Shown here: positions 9,101 to 16,410 of the stretch, piece by piece
Position numbering within the stretch: position 1 is the first letter of the stretch
Layout of the letters: every line of letters starts with the position of its first letter
Assembly (NCBI GenBank): GCA_947493495.1
Contig: CANLRN010000046.1
Span: 1-33,840, forward strand
From: an uncultured Aquimarina sp.
GTDB lineage: Bacteria; Bacteroidota; Bacteroidia; Flavobacteriales; Flavobacteriaceae
Reading direction: 5' to 3'
Length of the DNA: 33,840 bases
The notes under the pieces: model-generated
What the model saw: only the letters and a program-made list of their open reading frames with translations
What the model was told of the DNA's origin: nothing
The model's database searches: none
Made by a program: the position numbers and the translations under genes

Positions 9101-9424
9101 TTGCACACTAATTCTTTCAGATTCACCTAATTGAAGATATAAGCCATCCTTTATATATCCATTAAAACCTACATAGGTAATAGTTACTCTATAAGGCCCT
9201 CCTACACGCATATTTTGTACGCGATAAAAACCGTCAAAATCAGTTGTGGTAGCATACTTAGTACCTGTAGGACCATGAACGGCTAGTACAGTAGCTCCAG
9301 GTAATGCTCCTTTTTTATTATCGGTGACTTTACCATTAATCGATGAAGTTGTTACCCCCTGAGCAAAAGCTTCTCCTACCAGTATTATGAGGACTACAAC
9401 AAATAAAAATGTAATTTTTTTCAT
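6143..9424 (-). CDS. Oar-like TonB-dependent receptor with carboxypeptidase-regulatory N-terminal domain
   Basis: This is a 1093-residue outer-membrane receptor. The ATG at 9424 is chosen because a clear signal peptide follows directly (MKKITFLFVVVLIILVGEAFA, cut before Q); in-frame codons further upstream add a non-signal tail. Next comes a carboxypeptidase-regulatory-like beta-sandwich (INGKVTDNKKGALPGATV), then a plug domain (EEVVITATGNG, YIDGAVNNDVFGL, GINPFSIDAIESFQV), then the barrel, ending in the aromatic LGIRYNFN typical of outer-membrane insertion. Plug and barrel look like the OmpA-related Oar group. No SusD partner lies next to it, so the substrate is unknown. Two acidic segments, DIDNDGEDD in the barrel and DIDGDN near the C-terminus, resemble calcium-binding loops. 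A strong terminator follows. Confidence 0.93.
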   Translation of the reverse strand: MKKITFLFVVVLIILVGEAFAQGVTTSSINGKVTDNKKGALPGATVLAVHGPTGTKYATTTDFDGFYRVQNMRVGGPYRVTITYVGFNGYIKDGLYLQLGESERISVQLEEATSELEEVVITATGNGIFDSNKTGAGTKISQRSINSLPNTSRSVAEFVRVTPQAQLTEGNDGFSISIAGQNNRFNGIYIDGAVNNDVFGLAGSGTNGGQTGINPFSIDAIESFQVNIAPFDVRQSGFAGGAINAITRSGSNNWEGSAYTFFKNQDFVGKTPVDLVDEGEEREKTDEFTALTYGVRVGGPIIKDKLFFFANYERIDNETPAPFNISNYRGNSSAQDLNNLRQTILDRYNYDVGGYEDNASTLLGNTFTVRLDWNINDNNQIFIKNNYVKSENLEGRGSSNGTINFSNGSELFESISNTTTLEWNSSIGNKFSNNLILGYSIVRDDRDPAGSPFPTVFLDDGDGGINFGAERFSTANLLDQDVFTFADNFSIYSGRHTVTIGTQNEFAKTKNLFFRNNFGRYRYFDVFDDIDNDGEDDFIQSGVTSFLNNEAVSRYDYNYSLIPGGGIGDESTGAAEFQRFVLGFYVQDEVQATDNLKITAGLRVDIPFWEDGLVNEDFNTRTVALLEANGKDLQGARVGKRIQSRAHIAPRIGFNWDVKGDNTTQIRGGLGIFTSRVPLVWAGGTYNNNGVTQGVSDARDFTDPIFFNPDVNTQQRHIESGPGNFGGQIDLFAPDTKLPQIMKYNIAVDQKLPWWGLIVSADLLYQDNITQLQYENLNIKDSDEFLDNGPDNRPRYNLFDRIDNTYGSGIYLASNTGEGYSYNASVTITKPFQNGFQGSLSYSYGDSKNIFDATSSQNSSQWNNQVTVNGKNARIPLARSNFSAGHRIISNISYELKWNDNIKTTIGLVYEGSQSAPFSYTYGNENNELILRDDFDDGALIYVPSNASEIRFSGTAEEQAAQWETFNNYIQNDDYLSERRGQYAERNGDRGPWNHIFDLKFVQDFSMKIGDKKHGLQFTADILNFGNLLNKEWGVRNFIANEVNLLDVIDIDGDNIPTFDLNQNVIDDVEQVDDFGNQSSRWQMQLGIRYNFN

Positions 9425-9734
9425 TATAATAAATTGAGTTAATTGTTTAGCGCAAATGAACAAATCATAGCGCAATCTAAGTTTATCTAAACGTTAAAAA
9501 ATTATGTAAAAATTCGACATCAAAGTACTACATATTTCTATCTCTTGGATTACCATACAATTAAAATAATTCAAAACTTATGAACCGATAAAAAGGTAAA
9601 TTTCCGTTTTCTTATAGCTATTGAAACATCCCTCTGAATCTCCTTTCCAAGGAAGATGAGCTGGGGATGAATATTTTTGCAATAAGATCAATTAAATGTA
9701 TAATTACGGGGATTTATCGTGTATCTGTATAGTG
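9425..9734. other. Intergenic region between pgi and the TonB-receptor gene
   Basis: The 310 bases hold no open frame that I trust and no RNA gene that I recognise. They should carry the receptor promoter and the pgi terminator on the minus strand. I found no clean TTTG-N19-TAnnTTTG site and no hairpin with a T-tract; the short TCCTT/AAGGA pairing near 9642-9654 is too weak to call. Confidence 0.5.
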
Positions 9735-11372
9735 CTAATTCAAATATTTTTTTAAGAGTGTTTTTGTTGAGGAATCGTGGGCAGATAGCTGAGAAGTATT
9801 GATTTCATCCAGAATTCTTGTAGCCAATTGCTTGCCTAATTCTACACCCCATTGATCATAACTAAATATATTCCAAACAACACCTTGTACAAAAATTCTT
9901 TGCTCATACATAGATACCAATGCACCAAGGCTTTTTGGAGTTAATTTATTTATTAATACAGTAGTTGTGGGTTTATTTCCCGTAAAAATTTTGAAAGGAA
10001 ATAACTGTTTTTGTTTATCTTCAGAAAGGTTTTTGGACTTCAATTCTTCTAACACTTCATCTTCTGTTTTTCCATTCATTAGGGCTTCTGTCTGTGCAAA
10101 GAAATTAGCCATCAGTTTATCCTGATGGTCTTTATCTTCAAACAAGGAATGTTTAAAACCTATAAATTCTGCCGGAATCAGTTTGGTGCCTTGATGTATT
10201 AACTGAAAGAATGCATGCTGTGAATTAGTACCTGGTTCCCCCCATATAATGGTTCCTGTTTGGTAATCAACAGGCTTTCCATTACGATCTACACTTTTTC
10301 CATTGCTTTCCATAATTCCTTGTTGTAGATAGGCGGGTAATCTATGCAAATATTGAGAGTATGGAATAATAGCTTCGCTCTCCGCCTCAAAGAAATTGTT
10401 ATACCAGATACTTAGCATTCCTAAAATAACAGGAATGTTCTCTTCGAAACTAGTGGTTCTAAAATGTTCATCCATCTCATGAGCACCTTCTAACAAGGCT
10501 TCAAAATTTTTATACCCTACAGATAAACTTATGGATAACCCTACCGCACTCCACAATGAAAAACGGCCACCAACCCAATCCCACAAAGGAAAAATATTGG
10601 ATGAATCAATACCAAATTTAGTAACATTAGGAATGTTACTGGATACAGCCACAAAATGCTTGCTTACTGCTTCAGAAGAGACTTGGTTTATAAACCAAGT
10701 TCTAGCCGTAGTCGCATTAGATAATGTTTCTTGCGTAGAAAATGTTTTTGAAACTACTACAAATAAAGTGGTTTCTGGATTAAGACCTTTAAGGTTTTGA
10801 TGCATATGATCTCCATCTACATTGGATATAAAATGTACTTTTAAGTGATTCTTGTAATATTCTAGAGATTCAGTGATCATAGCAGGTCCTAGATCAGAAC
10901 CGCCAATACCAATATTAACAATATCTGTAAAAGGCTTATTTGTATGTCCTTTTAGTTCTCCACTGATGACTTTATCACAAAAGGTTTTGATCTTATCTTT
11001 TACCGCAGTGACTTCTGGAACTATATTCTTGCCAGCTACCTTAACACTTTGGTTTGATGGTAGTCTTAATGCGGTATGTAGTACAGCTCTATCCTCTGTT
11101 TCATTTATAATTTCACCACCAAAATAGCTTTGTATGGCTTTGTCTAATTGTACTTCTTTTGCAAGATCGATTAATAGTTTTTTGGTTGTTTGATCTATCC
11201 GGTTTTTAGAATAATCTATATAGAAATCATTCCATTCGATAGAAAACGAATCTGCACGATCTGGAGATTGTGCAAAAAGATCTTTTAGATGTTTGTCTTT
11301 TATATGCTCATAATGATCTTGTAATGCTTTCCATGCTTTTGTGCTAGTCGGATTGATAGTTGGTAATGTCAT
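9735..11372 (-). CDS. pgi: Glucose-6-phosphate isomerase
   Basis: This cytoplasmic enzyme interconverts glucose-6-phosphate and fructose-6-phosphate in glycolysis and gluconeogenesis. Sugar-phosphate binding motifs are GIGGSD (155-160) and SKTFSTQET (208-216). [11 protein letters not shown], the catalytic glutamate region [11 protein letters not shown], the ring-opening histidine in [13 protein letters not shown], and the C-terminal [18 protein letters not shown] with the conserved lysine are all present. The length of 545 residues is normal for the bacterial/eukaryotic-type enzyme. It is the last gene of a minus-strand operon (DUF3108 protein, tryptophan dioxygenase family, M23 lipoprotein, pgi), starting 4 bases after the M23 stop. 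Confidence 0.97.
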   Translation of the reverse strand: MTLPTINPTSTKAWKALQDHYEHIKDKHLKDLFAQSPDRADSFSIEWNDFYIDYSKNRIDQTTKKLLIDLAKEVQLDKAIQSYFGGEIINETEDRAVLHTALRLPSNQSVKVAGKNIVPEVTAVKDKIKTFCDKVISGELKGHTNKPFTDIVNIGIGGSDLGPAMITESLEYYKNHLKVHFISNVDGDHMHQNLKGLNPETTLFVVVSKTFSTQETLSNATTARTWFINQVSSEAVSKHFVAVSSNIPNVTKFGIDSSNIFPLWDWVGGRFSLWSAVGLSISLSVGYKNFEALLEGAHEMDEHFRTTSFEENIPVILGMLSIWYNNFFEAESEAIIPYSQYLHRLPAYLQQGIMESNGKSVDRNGKPVDYQTGTIIWGEPGTNSQHAFFQLIHQGTKLIPAEFIGFKHSLFEDKDHQDKLMANFFAQTEALMNGKTEDEVLEELKSKNLSEDKQKQLFPFKIFTGNKPTTTVLINKLTPKSLGALVSMYEQRIFVQGVVWNIFSYDQWGVELGKQLATRILDEINTSQLSAHDSSTKTLLKKYLN

Positions 11373-11376
11373 GTGG

Positions 11377-12636
11377 TTATAATATTTCTTGTTTTGGTTT
11401 AGATAAGATACTATCTAATTTTGTTTTAAGGGGTTCTATATGTCTATAAAAAGCTGGGCGCATACTATCTCTCAGAGGTTTTGATGAGGGTAATTCTTCT
11501 CTAAATGGGTCTACTTCTCTACCATTTTTCCAAAAGCGATAACACACATGAGGACCACTGGTATTACCAGTCATTCCGATATATCCAATCACATCTCCTT
11601 GCTTTACATATTCACCAACTTTTACAGCTCTTTTGCTCATATGGAGATATTGAGTGTCATAGGTAGCATTATGTCTTATTTTTACATATTTACCATTGCC
11701 TCCTCTACGTTCGGACTTGATTACAGTACCGTCTGCGGTTGCTAAAATTGGAGTACCTACTGGTGCGGCAAAGTCTGTGCCTCGATGTGGTCTTATTTTG
11801 TTACCATAATATTTTATTCTTCTTTTTAGGTTATACCTAGAAGAGATCCTACTGAATTGCACCGGAGCTCTAAGAAATGCTCTGCGCAAATTATTTGCTT
11901 CTTCATCAAAGTAATCGGATGTTTTATTGATAGTATCATCCTGAAAACGAAAGGCGTAAATGGGCTTACTTTTATGCTCGAAATAGGTAGCTTTGATTTC
12001 TCCAATTCCGGCAGGAATCGTATCATTGATATATTTCTCTGTATAAATGACTTTAAACTGATCCCCAACTTGGAGTCTCGTAAAATCTATCGTCCAGGCA
12101 TAAATATCCGACATCTTATAGGCCACCAAAAAACTAAGATTCATATCATCAAAAGTTTGAGACAGATTGCTTTCGATAACTCCTGAAGCTACTCTTTCTA
12201 CTAGTGTAACAGGCCTAGAGTTTTTTCTGGCAATTATACTATCTCTAAAATCTACTACCGTATAATCAATAAGGTCATTTTGATACACAAAAATCTGTGC
12301 TTTTTCGGCAGTATCCTTGGATTTAAGTAATGTATATGCCTTACCTGCTCGTATCCTTGCTACATTAAAAGTGTCTTTAATTTTTGTAGAAATCTCGAAA
12401 ACTCTTGCTCTAGCGATTCCGTGACTATCTAGTATAGCACCAAAACTATCACCACGACGAATTGTATCTCTTATTACTTTAAAATCATTAAGATTAAACC
12501 CAAATTCTTTAATAACTGGTATAGGTTTTATCTCTTCTACTACTGTAGTAACAGTATCTTTTACTTCTTCTGTTTTATCCTTCTGACATGAAATTAATAC
12601 CACTACCAATAGTAGTATGCAACTTAGATTCTTCAA
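11377..12636 (-). CDS. M23 family peptidoglycan endopeptidase, lipoprotein
   Basis: This 419-residue protein is probably membrane-anchored: a lipoprotein signal peptide ends at the lipobox LISC (C17). The middle (about 45-260) is an OapA/LysM-like region often found in M23 cell-wall hydrolases. The catalytic LytM domain spans about 280-375. Metal ligands are H284 and D288 (HRGTD), and H332 (QYLHM) and H363 (GPHVCY) are the catalytic histidines. The second histidine of the usual HxH motif, the third zinc ligand, is replaced by C365. Cysteine can bind zinc, so activity is still possible. Family function is cutting peptide cross-links in peptidoglycan. The gene lies 6 bases after the tryptophan dioxygenase gene and 4 before pgi. 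Confidence 0.9.
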   Translation of the reverse strand: MKNLSCILLLVVVLISCQKDKTEEVKDTVTTVVEEIKPIPVIKEFGFNLNDFKVIRDTIRRGDSFGAILDSHGIARARVFEISTKIKDTFNVARIRAGKAYTLLKSKDTAEKAQIFVYQNDLIDYTVVDFRDSIIARKNSRPVTLVERVASGVIESNLSQTFDDMNLSFLVAYKMSDIYAWTIDFTRLQVGDQFKVIYTEKYINDTIPAGIGEIKATYFEHKSKPIYAFRFQDDTINKTSDYFDEEANNLRRAFLRAPVQFSRISSRYNLKRRIKYYGNKIRPHRGTDFAAPVGTPILATADGTVIKSERRGGNGKYVKIRHNATYDTQYLHMSKRAVKVGEYVKQGDVIGYIGMTGNTSGPHVCYRFWKNGREVDPFREELPSSKPLRDSMRPAFYRHIEPLKTKLDSILSKPKQEIL

Positions 12637-12642
12637 CTGATC

Positions 12643-13608
12643 TTATTTTGTAGTATTAAATTGATGAGTTACCCATTGTTGTCCCCACGTTTCTTTTTCT
12701 TCTGGACTCCATAGATTAGGAAAAAAATGTATCCTCTGAAAACTTGGAGGTAAAAAGCTTTTCCAGTTAGTACCTCCTGTTGCCAATACTTGTCCTTTAT
12801 CTCTATTAAGATATCTAAAAGCGGCACCCATATGCATTAATAACCAATTAATATTTACATTGGTATCAAAAGTACGTAATGCTTTGATAAGGTTGTTATT
12901 ATTTTTTTCTTTTTCGGGTAAATCCAGATATTTATGATAGATGGTGCTTTGCTGTACTTGCTGTGCAATCCTCATCATTCTTGGGGTATACCTATATTCG
13001 AATTGTTTTAATGTAACTGTTTTTTCTCCTGTTTTGATGTCGGTAGCGCCAGATTTCCAATATAAGTGTTCATATACTTCTTCGAGCGGCGTTTTTTCTG
13101 AGAATTGCGCTCTTTTTTTACTATTTACCAAATTGACTAATGGAGTTGCATAAATTTCGATCATTCTGTATTGCACGGATTGAAATCCACTAGCAGGTAA
13201 TAAAGACATTCGATATTTTAGAAATTGTTCTTTATCCATTCCCTTAATCATCACATCAAAAGAATTGATTAAAACTCTAAAATATCTATTCACTCGATCT
13301 AATTTAGTGATAAAAAATGTAGCTGTTTGTAATTTATCATCGATAATCTGTTTGAGCTCATGTATAATCAGCTTAAAATACAACTCTGTGATTTGATGAT
13401 ACATAATGAAAATCTCTTCATCAGGAAAATGCGTTCTAGGAATCTGTAAACTGAGCAGCGTATCTAGGTGTATATAATCCCAATAGGTAAGATACTTATC
13501 GTGTAGTAAACCATCTAAGTAGGATCCTAAATCTTGACCCGAATTTTTAAACTTTTTTTCTAGTTGCCTTATTTTTTCGGCAATTTCTGGTTTTATGGAT
13601 TCGTCCAT
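12643..13608 (-). CDS. Tryptophan 2,3-dioxygenase family protein
   Basis: This is a heme-dependent dioxygenase family member of about 321 residues; the family opens the indole ring of tryptophan to N-formylkynurenine, the first step of the kynurenine pathway. Family signatures are YWDYIHLDTLLSLQ, EIFIMYHQITELYFKLIIHE (with the active-site and heme-side histidines), FRVLINSFDVM and QYRMIEIY. The ATG at 13608 is preferred over an upstream TTG at 13611, because TGATG then gives the usual one-base stop/start overlap with the DUF3108 gene. No kynurenine formamidase or kynureninase gene is nearby. Its operon partners (cell-wall lipoprotein, pgi) give no pathway link, so I leave the gene symbol open. 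Confidence 0.9.
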   Translation of the reverse strand: MDESIKPEIAEKIRQLEKKFKNSGQDLGSYLDGLLHDKYLTYWDYIHLDTLLSLQIPRTHFPDEEIFIMYHQITELYFKLIIHELKQIIDDKLQTATFFITKLDRVNRYFRVLINSFDVMIKGMDKEQFLKYRMSLLPASGFQSVQYRMIEIYATPLVNLVNSKKRAQFSEKTPLEEVYEHLYWKSGATDIKTGEKTVTLKQFEYRYTPRMMRIAQQVQQSTIYHKYLDLPEKEKNNNNLIKALRTFDTNVNINWLLMHMGAAFRYLNRDKGQVLATGGTNWKSFLPPSFQRIHFFPNLWSPEEKETWGQQWVTHQFNTTK

Positions 13609-14387
13609 CAATCTACAACAATTTTAAAAGGGTGTTTTAATCCTTTGAATGCATCCAAATCTGCTTGTATAGAGCCAACAAGAATATCAGCTTTGATTTT
13701 TACAGGCATTCTATTATCATCATCACTCACCCATACTGTTAAGCTTTCCTCTTCTTTAAATACTCTATCTGCTTGTACAATAGGACGAAATTTTAAACAT
13801 CGAATTTTACCTATTTTTGTCTTAATAGTTTCTCGTCCTAAAAAACGCAATTTAAAAAGATAGTTTTCATTGTCAAAAAACATATTGACATATTGTTCAT
13901 CTCCTTTATGAAGCGAAGATACATTAATATTGTTTCTTAAGTAGTAAAAGGAGGACATCATGTCCTGAATATCTGCCTTCGTGGTAAATGTTTTTTTCGT
14001 TTTATGTTTTTTATCTATAACTAACGCCTGCTTATTTTGGTGGTCAAAATTAATTTCTATGTTTTTTGTATGGCCACCTTCATTGATCTTACGGATAAAA
14101 CGATATGGTTTTACTTCTTCTTTATCAATATAAGTTTCATAATAGTCTTCTACCTTGAAAAATGCACTTAAAAGACCCGAAGATTTACCAATACCAACAA
14201 TATGATGCACAGGCATCCCATTAAGTGTTTCATCTTTGACTTCAATAGTAGCATAACTAGCAGTAAACCATCCGTAATGGATTCTAAATTTAAACCACTC
14301 ACCAGTATCAAAGGAACTATGCCTTTCTTGTGCTTTAGATACTACAGTACTACTTATTATTAATACTAAAAGAATTAACTTTTTCAT
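13608..14387 (-). CDS. DUF3108 domain periplasmic protein
   Basis: This 259-residue exported protein has a signal peptide (MKKLILLVLIISSTVVSKAQ) followed by a single DUF3108 beta-rich domain. Signature segments are GEWFKFRIHYGWFTASYATI, VGIGKSSGLLSAFFKVEDYY and LTVWVSDDDNRMPVKIKADI near the C-terminus. The function of the family is not established; a periplasmic lipid- or polymer-handling role is sometimes suggested by its lipocalin-like fold. It is the first gene of the four-gene minus-strand operon ending in pgi and is coupled to the dioxygenase gene through TGATG. Only weak promoter-like sequence (TTATTTTG) is visible upstream. Confidence 0.88.
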   Translation of the reverse strand: MKKLILLVLIISSTVVSKAQERHSSFDTGEWFKFRIHYGWFTASYATIEVKDETLNGMPVHHIVGIGKSSGLLSAFFKVEDYYETYIDKEEVKPYRFIRKINEGGHTKNIEINFDHQNKQALVIDKKHKTKKTFTTKADIQDMMSSFYYLRNNINVSSLHKGDEQYVNMFFDNENYLFKLRFLGRETIKTKIGKIRCLKFRPIVQADRVFKEEESLTVWVSDDDNRMPVKIKADILVGSIQADLDAFKGLKHPFKIVVD

Positions 14388-14574
14388 CTATTTTTAATAT
14401 TTCATGATAGCAAAATAAGTTTTCTAATTGATATATTATTTTTTAATTTACTTAAAGACTATTATCAACATATGGTAACCCAGTATAGTATAGGTTTACA
14501 ATATCTATTCCAAAAGTACATTACAATATAAACAGATAAAAGCAGAGCGTATTATTAAATTTAAAAAAAAATCA

Positions 14575-14683
14575 ATAAAAAAGAGAGCCACCACAGCTCT
14601 CTTTTACTTTTATTAACCAACTAAAAACTTAAATTATGAGAATAATTATTGTTTTTGGTATAAGTGGTAACCACTCCACTTAC
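14575..14683 (-). ncRNA. Candidate trans-acting small RNA, about 108 nt
   Basis: On the minus strand a Bacteroidota-type promoter (14688-14720) predicts a start near 14683. The RNA would begin at once with a perfect 7-base-pair hairpin (14676-14682 with 14661-14667, 8-base loop). An A/U-rich region with no clear structure follows (about 14606-14660). It ends in a GC-rich hairpin (14596-14601 with 14583-14588, extended by A-T pairs) and six U. No convincing minus-strand reading frame lies inside. Promoter, 5' hairpin, open middle and intrinsic terminator together are the usual plan of a small regulatory RNA. I do not recognise an Rfam family. It occupies the 14388-14900 gap, in which I see nothing else. 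Confidence 0.55.
14581..14603 (-). terminator. Intrinsic terminator of the small RNA candidate
   Basis: GAGAGC pairs with GCTCTC around a 7-base loop, extended by A-T pairs, and six T follow on the minus strand. On the plus strand the T-tract is broken (TTTTACTTTT), so the minus direction is favoured; weak activity in both directions is possible. Confidence 0.75.
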
Positions 14684-14687
14684 GATG

Positions 14688-14720
14688 TAAAAATACACTT
14701 TTTTTTGAATAATAATCAAA
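14688..14720 (-). promoter_or_regulatory. Promoter of the small RNA candidate
   Basis: On the minus strand TTTG (14720-14717) is followed after 21 bases by TATTTTTA (14695-14688), seven of eight matches to TAnnTTTG. The spacing is 1-2 bases longer than ideal. The predicted start falls exactly at the base of the 5' hairpin. Confidence 0.5.
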
Positions 14721-14900
14721 CGAAAACGTTTTTTTATTGCGATTTTTAACAAAAAATTAGTGAAATCACTCTATTTTTTGATTTTTTCTGAACAAACAAT
14801 GGATTGATCATTGCTTTTTGCTAAATTAGAGGACTAATGAAATACTATCTTTTGAGGAAATAAATGTTGTATAGTTAGTAACACACAGGAGGCTTTTTTG

Positions 14901-16040
14901 TTATAATGTTCCTCGTTTTTTCTGTTCTCTTTCTATGGCTTCAAACAGTGCTTTAAAATTTCCTTTCCCAAAAGATTGCGCTCCTTTTCTCTGTATGATT
15001 TCAAAAAACATGGTCGGACGATCTAAAACAGGTTTCGTAAAAATCTGTAAAAGATAGCCTTCATCATCTCTATCAATCAGTATTCCTAAATCCTTTAATG
15101 GCTTCAGATCTTCATCAATTTCTCCAACTCTATTTAATACAGTTTCGTAATACGATGCTGGTACTTTAAGAAATTCGACTCCTCGTTTTTGTAATGCTGC
15201 AACAGTCTCTATAATATTGTCTGTTGCTAGTGCCATATGTTGTACTCCTGCTCCATTATAAAAATCAATATACTCTTCTATCTGCGATTTTTTTCTTCCT
15301 TCTGCAGGTTCATTAATCGGAAATTTTATCCGGCCATTTCCATTACTCATCACCTTGCTCATCAATGCAGTATATTCTGTAGAGATGTCTTTATCATCAA
15401 AAGATACCAGCTGGGCAAATCCCATGACTTTTCTGTAGAACTCACACCATTTATTCATCTCATCCCAGCCTACATTACCTACCATGTGATCTATATATTT
15501 AAGACCTGTAGGTTGTGTTGTATAAGATTTGTTAATTGGAATATAACCTGGCAAAAACACACCATTGTAGTTTTTTCTCTCTACAAATAAGTGTACCGTT
15601 TCTCCATAGGTATGAATTCCTGAGAGTACTACAGTTCCATTCCCATCTTCCTTTGTAATAGGTTCCATATAGGATTCTGCACCTCTTTTTATTGTTTCTT
15701 CATAACTTTTAGTAGCATCGTCTACCCAAAGCGCCACAACTTTTACACCATCTCCATGTGCATTGATGTGCCTGTTTATATCTCCATCAGGTTGCAAAGG
15801 GGAAGTAAGCACTAACGTTATTTTATCTTGTTGTAATACATAGGATACCTGGTCTTTGATGCCTGTTTCTAAGCCTGCATATGCAATAGGTTGAAATCCC
15901 CATGCAGTCTGATAATAATAGGCTGCCTGTTTTGCATTCCCGACATATAGTTCTACATAATCTGTGCCTAATAAAGGGAGGAAATCTTCTGCTTGTGGCA
16001 CGATTTTTTTTAAATTTTGTGGTGTTATATTTGTGGACAT
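14901..16040 (-). CDS. hppD: 4-hydroxyphenylpyruvate dioxygenase
   Basis: This is a non-heme iron enzyme that converts 4-hydroxyphenylpyruvate to homogentisate in tyrosine breakdown. Two vicinal-oxygen-chelate domains are visible, and the iron triad is H185 (YIDHMVGNV), H268 (GVQHMALATDNI) and E347 (MFFEIIQRKG). The C-terminal helix region ending EAIEREQKKRGTL closes the active site in this family. The length of 379 residues is typical. The homogentisate dioxygenase gene lies upstream on the same strand, 370 bases away across a repeat-containing gap, so the pair probably forms one pathway unit but not a tight operon. Confidence 0.96.
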   Translation of the reverse strand: MSTNITPQNLKKIVPQAEDFLPLLGTDYVELYVGNAKQAAYYYQTAWGFQPIAYAGLETGIKDQVSYVLQQDKITLVLTSPLQPDGDINRHINAHGDGVKVVALWVDDATKSYEETIKRGAESYMEPITKEDGNGTVVLSGIHTYGETVHLFVERKNYNGVFLPGYIPINKSYTTQPTGLKYIDHMVGNVGWDEMNKWCEFYRKVMGFAQLVSFDDKDISTEYTALMSKVMSNGNGRIKFPINEPAEGRKKSQIEEYIDFYNGAGVQHMALATDNIIETVAALQKRGVEFLKVPASYYETVLNRVGEIDEDLKPLKDLGILIDRDDEGYLLQIFTKPVLDRPTMFFEIIQRKGAQSFGKGNFKALFEAIEREQKKRGTL

Positions 16041-16088
16041 TTTCTGAATTTATAATTTTAATAAAATACGTTAAACCCGCTTTATAAT

Positions 16089-16159
16089 TGTCAGTCTGAG
16101 CTTGTCGAAGACCATCCTAACCTTCGTTTTGATTCCACTTCGATAGGCTCAGTGTGACA
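16089..16159. repeat. Inverted repeat with 22-base arms (dispersed GTCGAAG/CTTCGA type)
   Basis: Arms at 16089-16110 and 16138-16159 are reverse complements with four mismatches; each starts at the outside with TGTCA and ends inside with TCGAAG. The 27-base centre has no clear structure. Elements with the core CTGAGCTTGTCGAAG are scattered in many flavobacterial genomes, from memory. This one lies between hmgA and hppD and could fold as a long hairpin in their transcript. Confidence 0.7.
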
Positions 16160-16211
16160 AAATAGCTGTTTTTTGAGCTTAACTTATAACGACATTGATA
16201 AATCGGGTTAA

Positions 16212-16290
16212 AGTGAACTTATCTTGAGTGGCGGTTTTCAACCAAAATGTAAATTTTTTAGGTCAAAGCATTACTCAAGATGAGTTCAGT
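16212..16290. repeat. Second inverted repeat with 18-base arms between hmgA and hppD
   Basis: Arms at about 16212-16229 and 16273-16290 are reverse complements with two mismatches (core ATCTTGAGT / ACTCAAGAT). The 43-base centre holds the small palindrome GGTTTTCAACC. I see no transposase and no clear target duplication. It may be a miniature inverted-repeat element or a large mRNA hairpin. Nothing else is recognisable in the 16041-16410 gap. Confidence 0.55.
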
Positions 16291-16410
16291 ATAAATAAAA
16301 GCTTACTAGCTTTTATATAGTACTTACCACATCGCTCTCAAATGTGCCGTAATATCTTTTCTATAGGCTAACATTAGTATTCAATTTTAGAATCCATCCC
16401 ATATTAAGAA

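Noticed and set aside
11857..12186. 109-residue plus-strand frame inside the M23 gene
   Set aside because: Antisense shadow of a well-supported lipoprotein gene.
14636..14749. Plus-strand frame of 37 codons starting MRIIIVFGISGNHSTYDVKI
   Set aside because: It starts after a leader-like sequence, but it lies antisense to the small RNA candidate and over its promoter, and has no homology that I recognise. The minus-strand RNA explains the hairpins and T-tract better.
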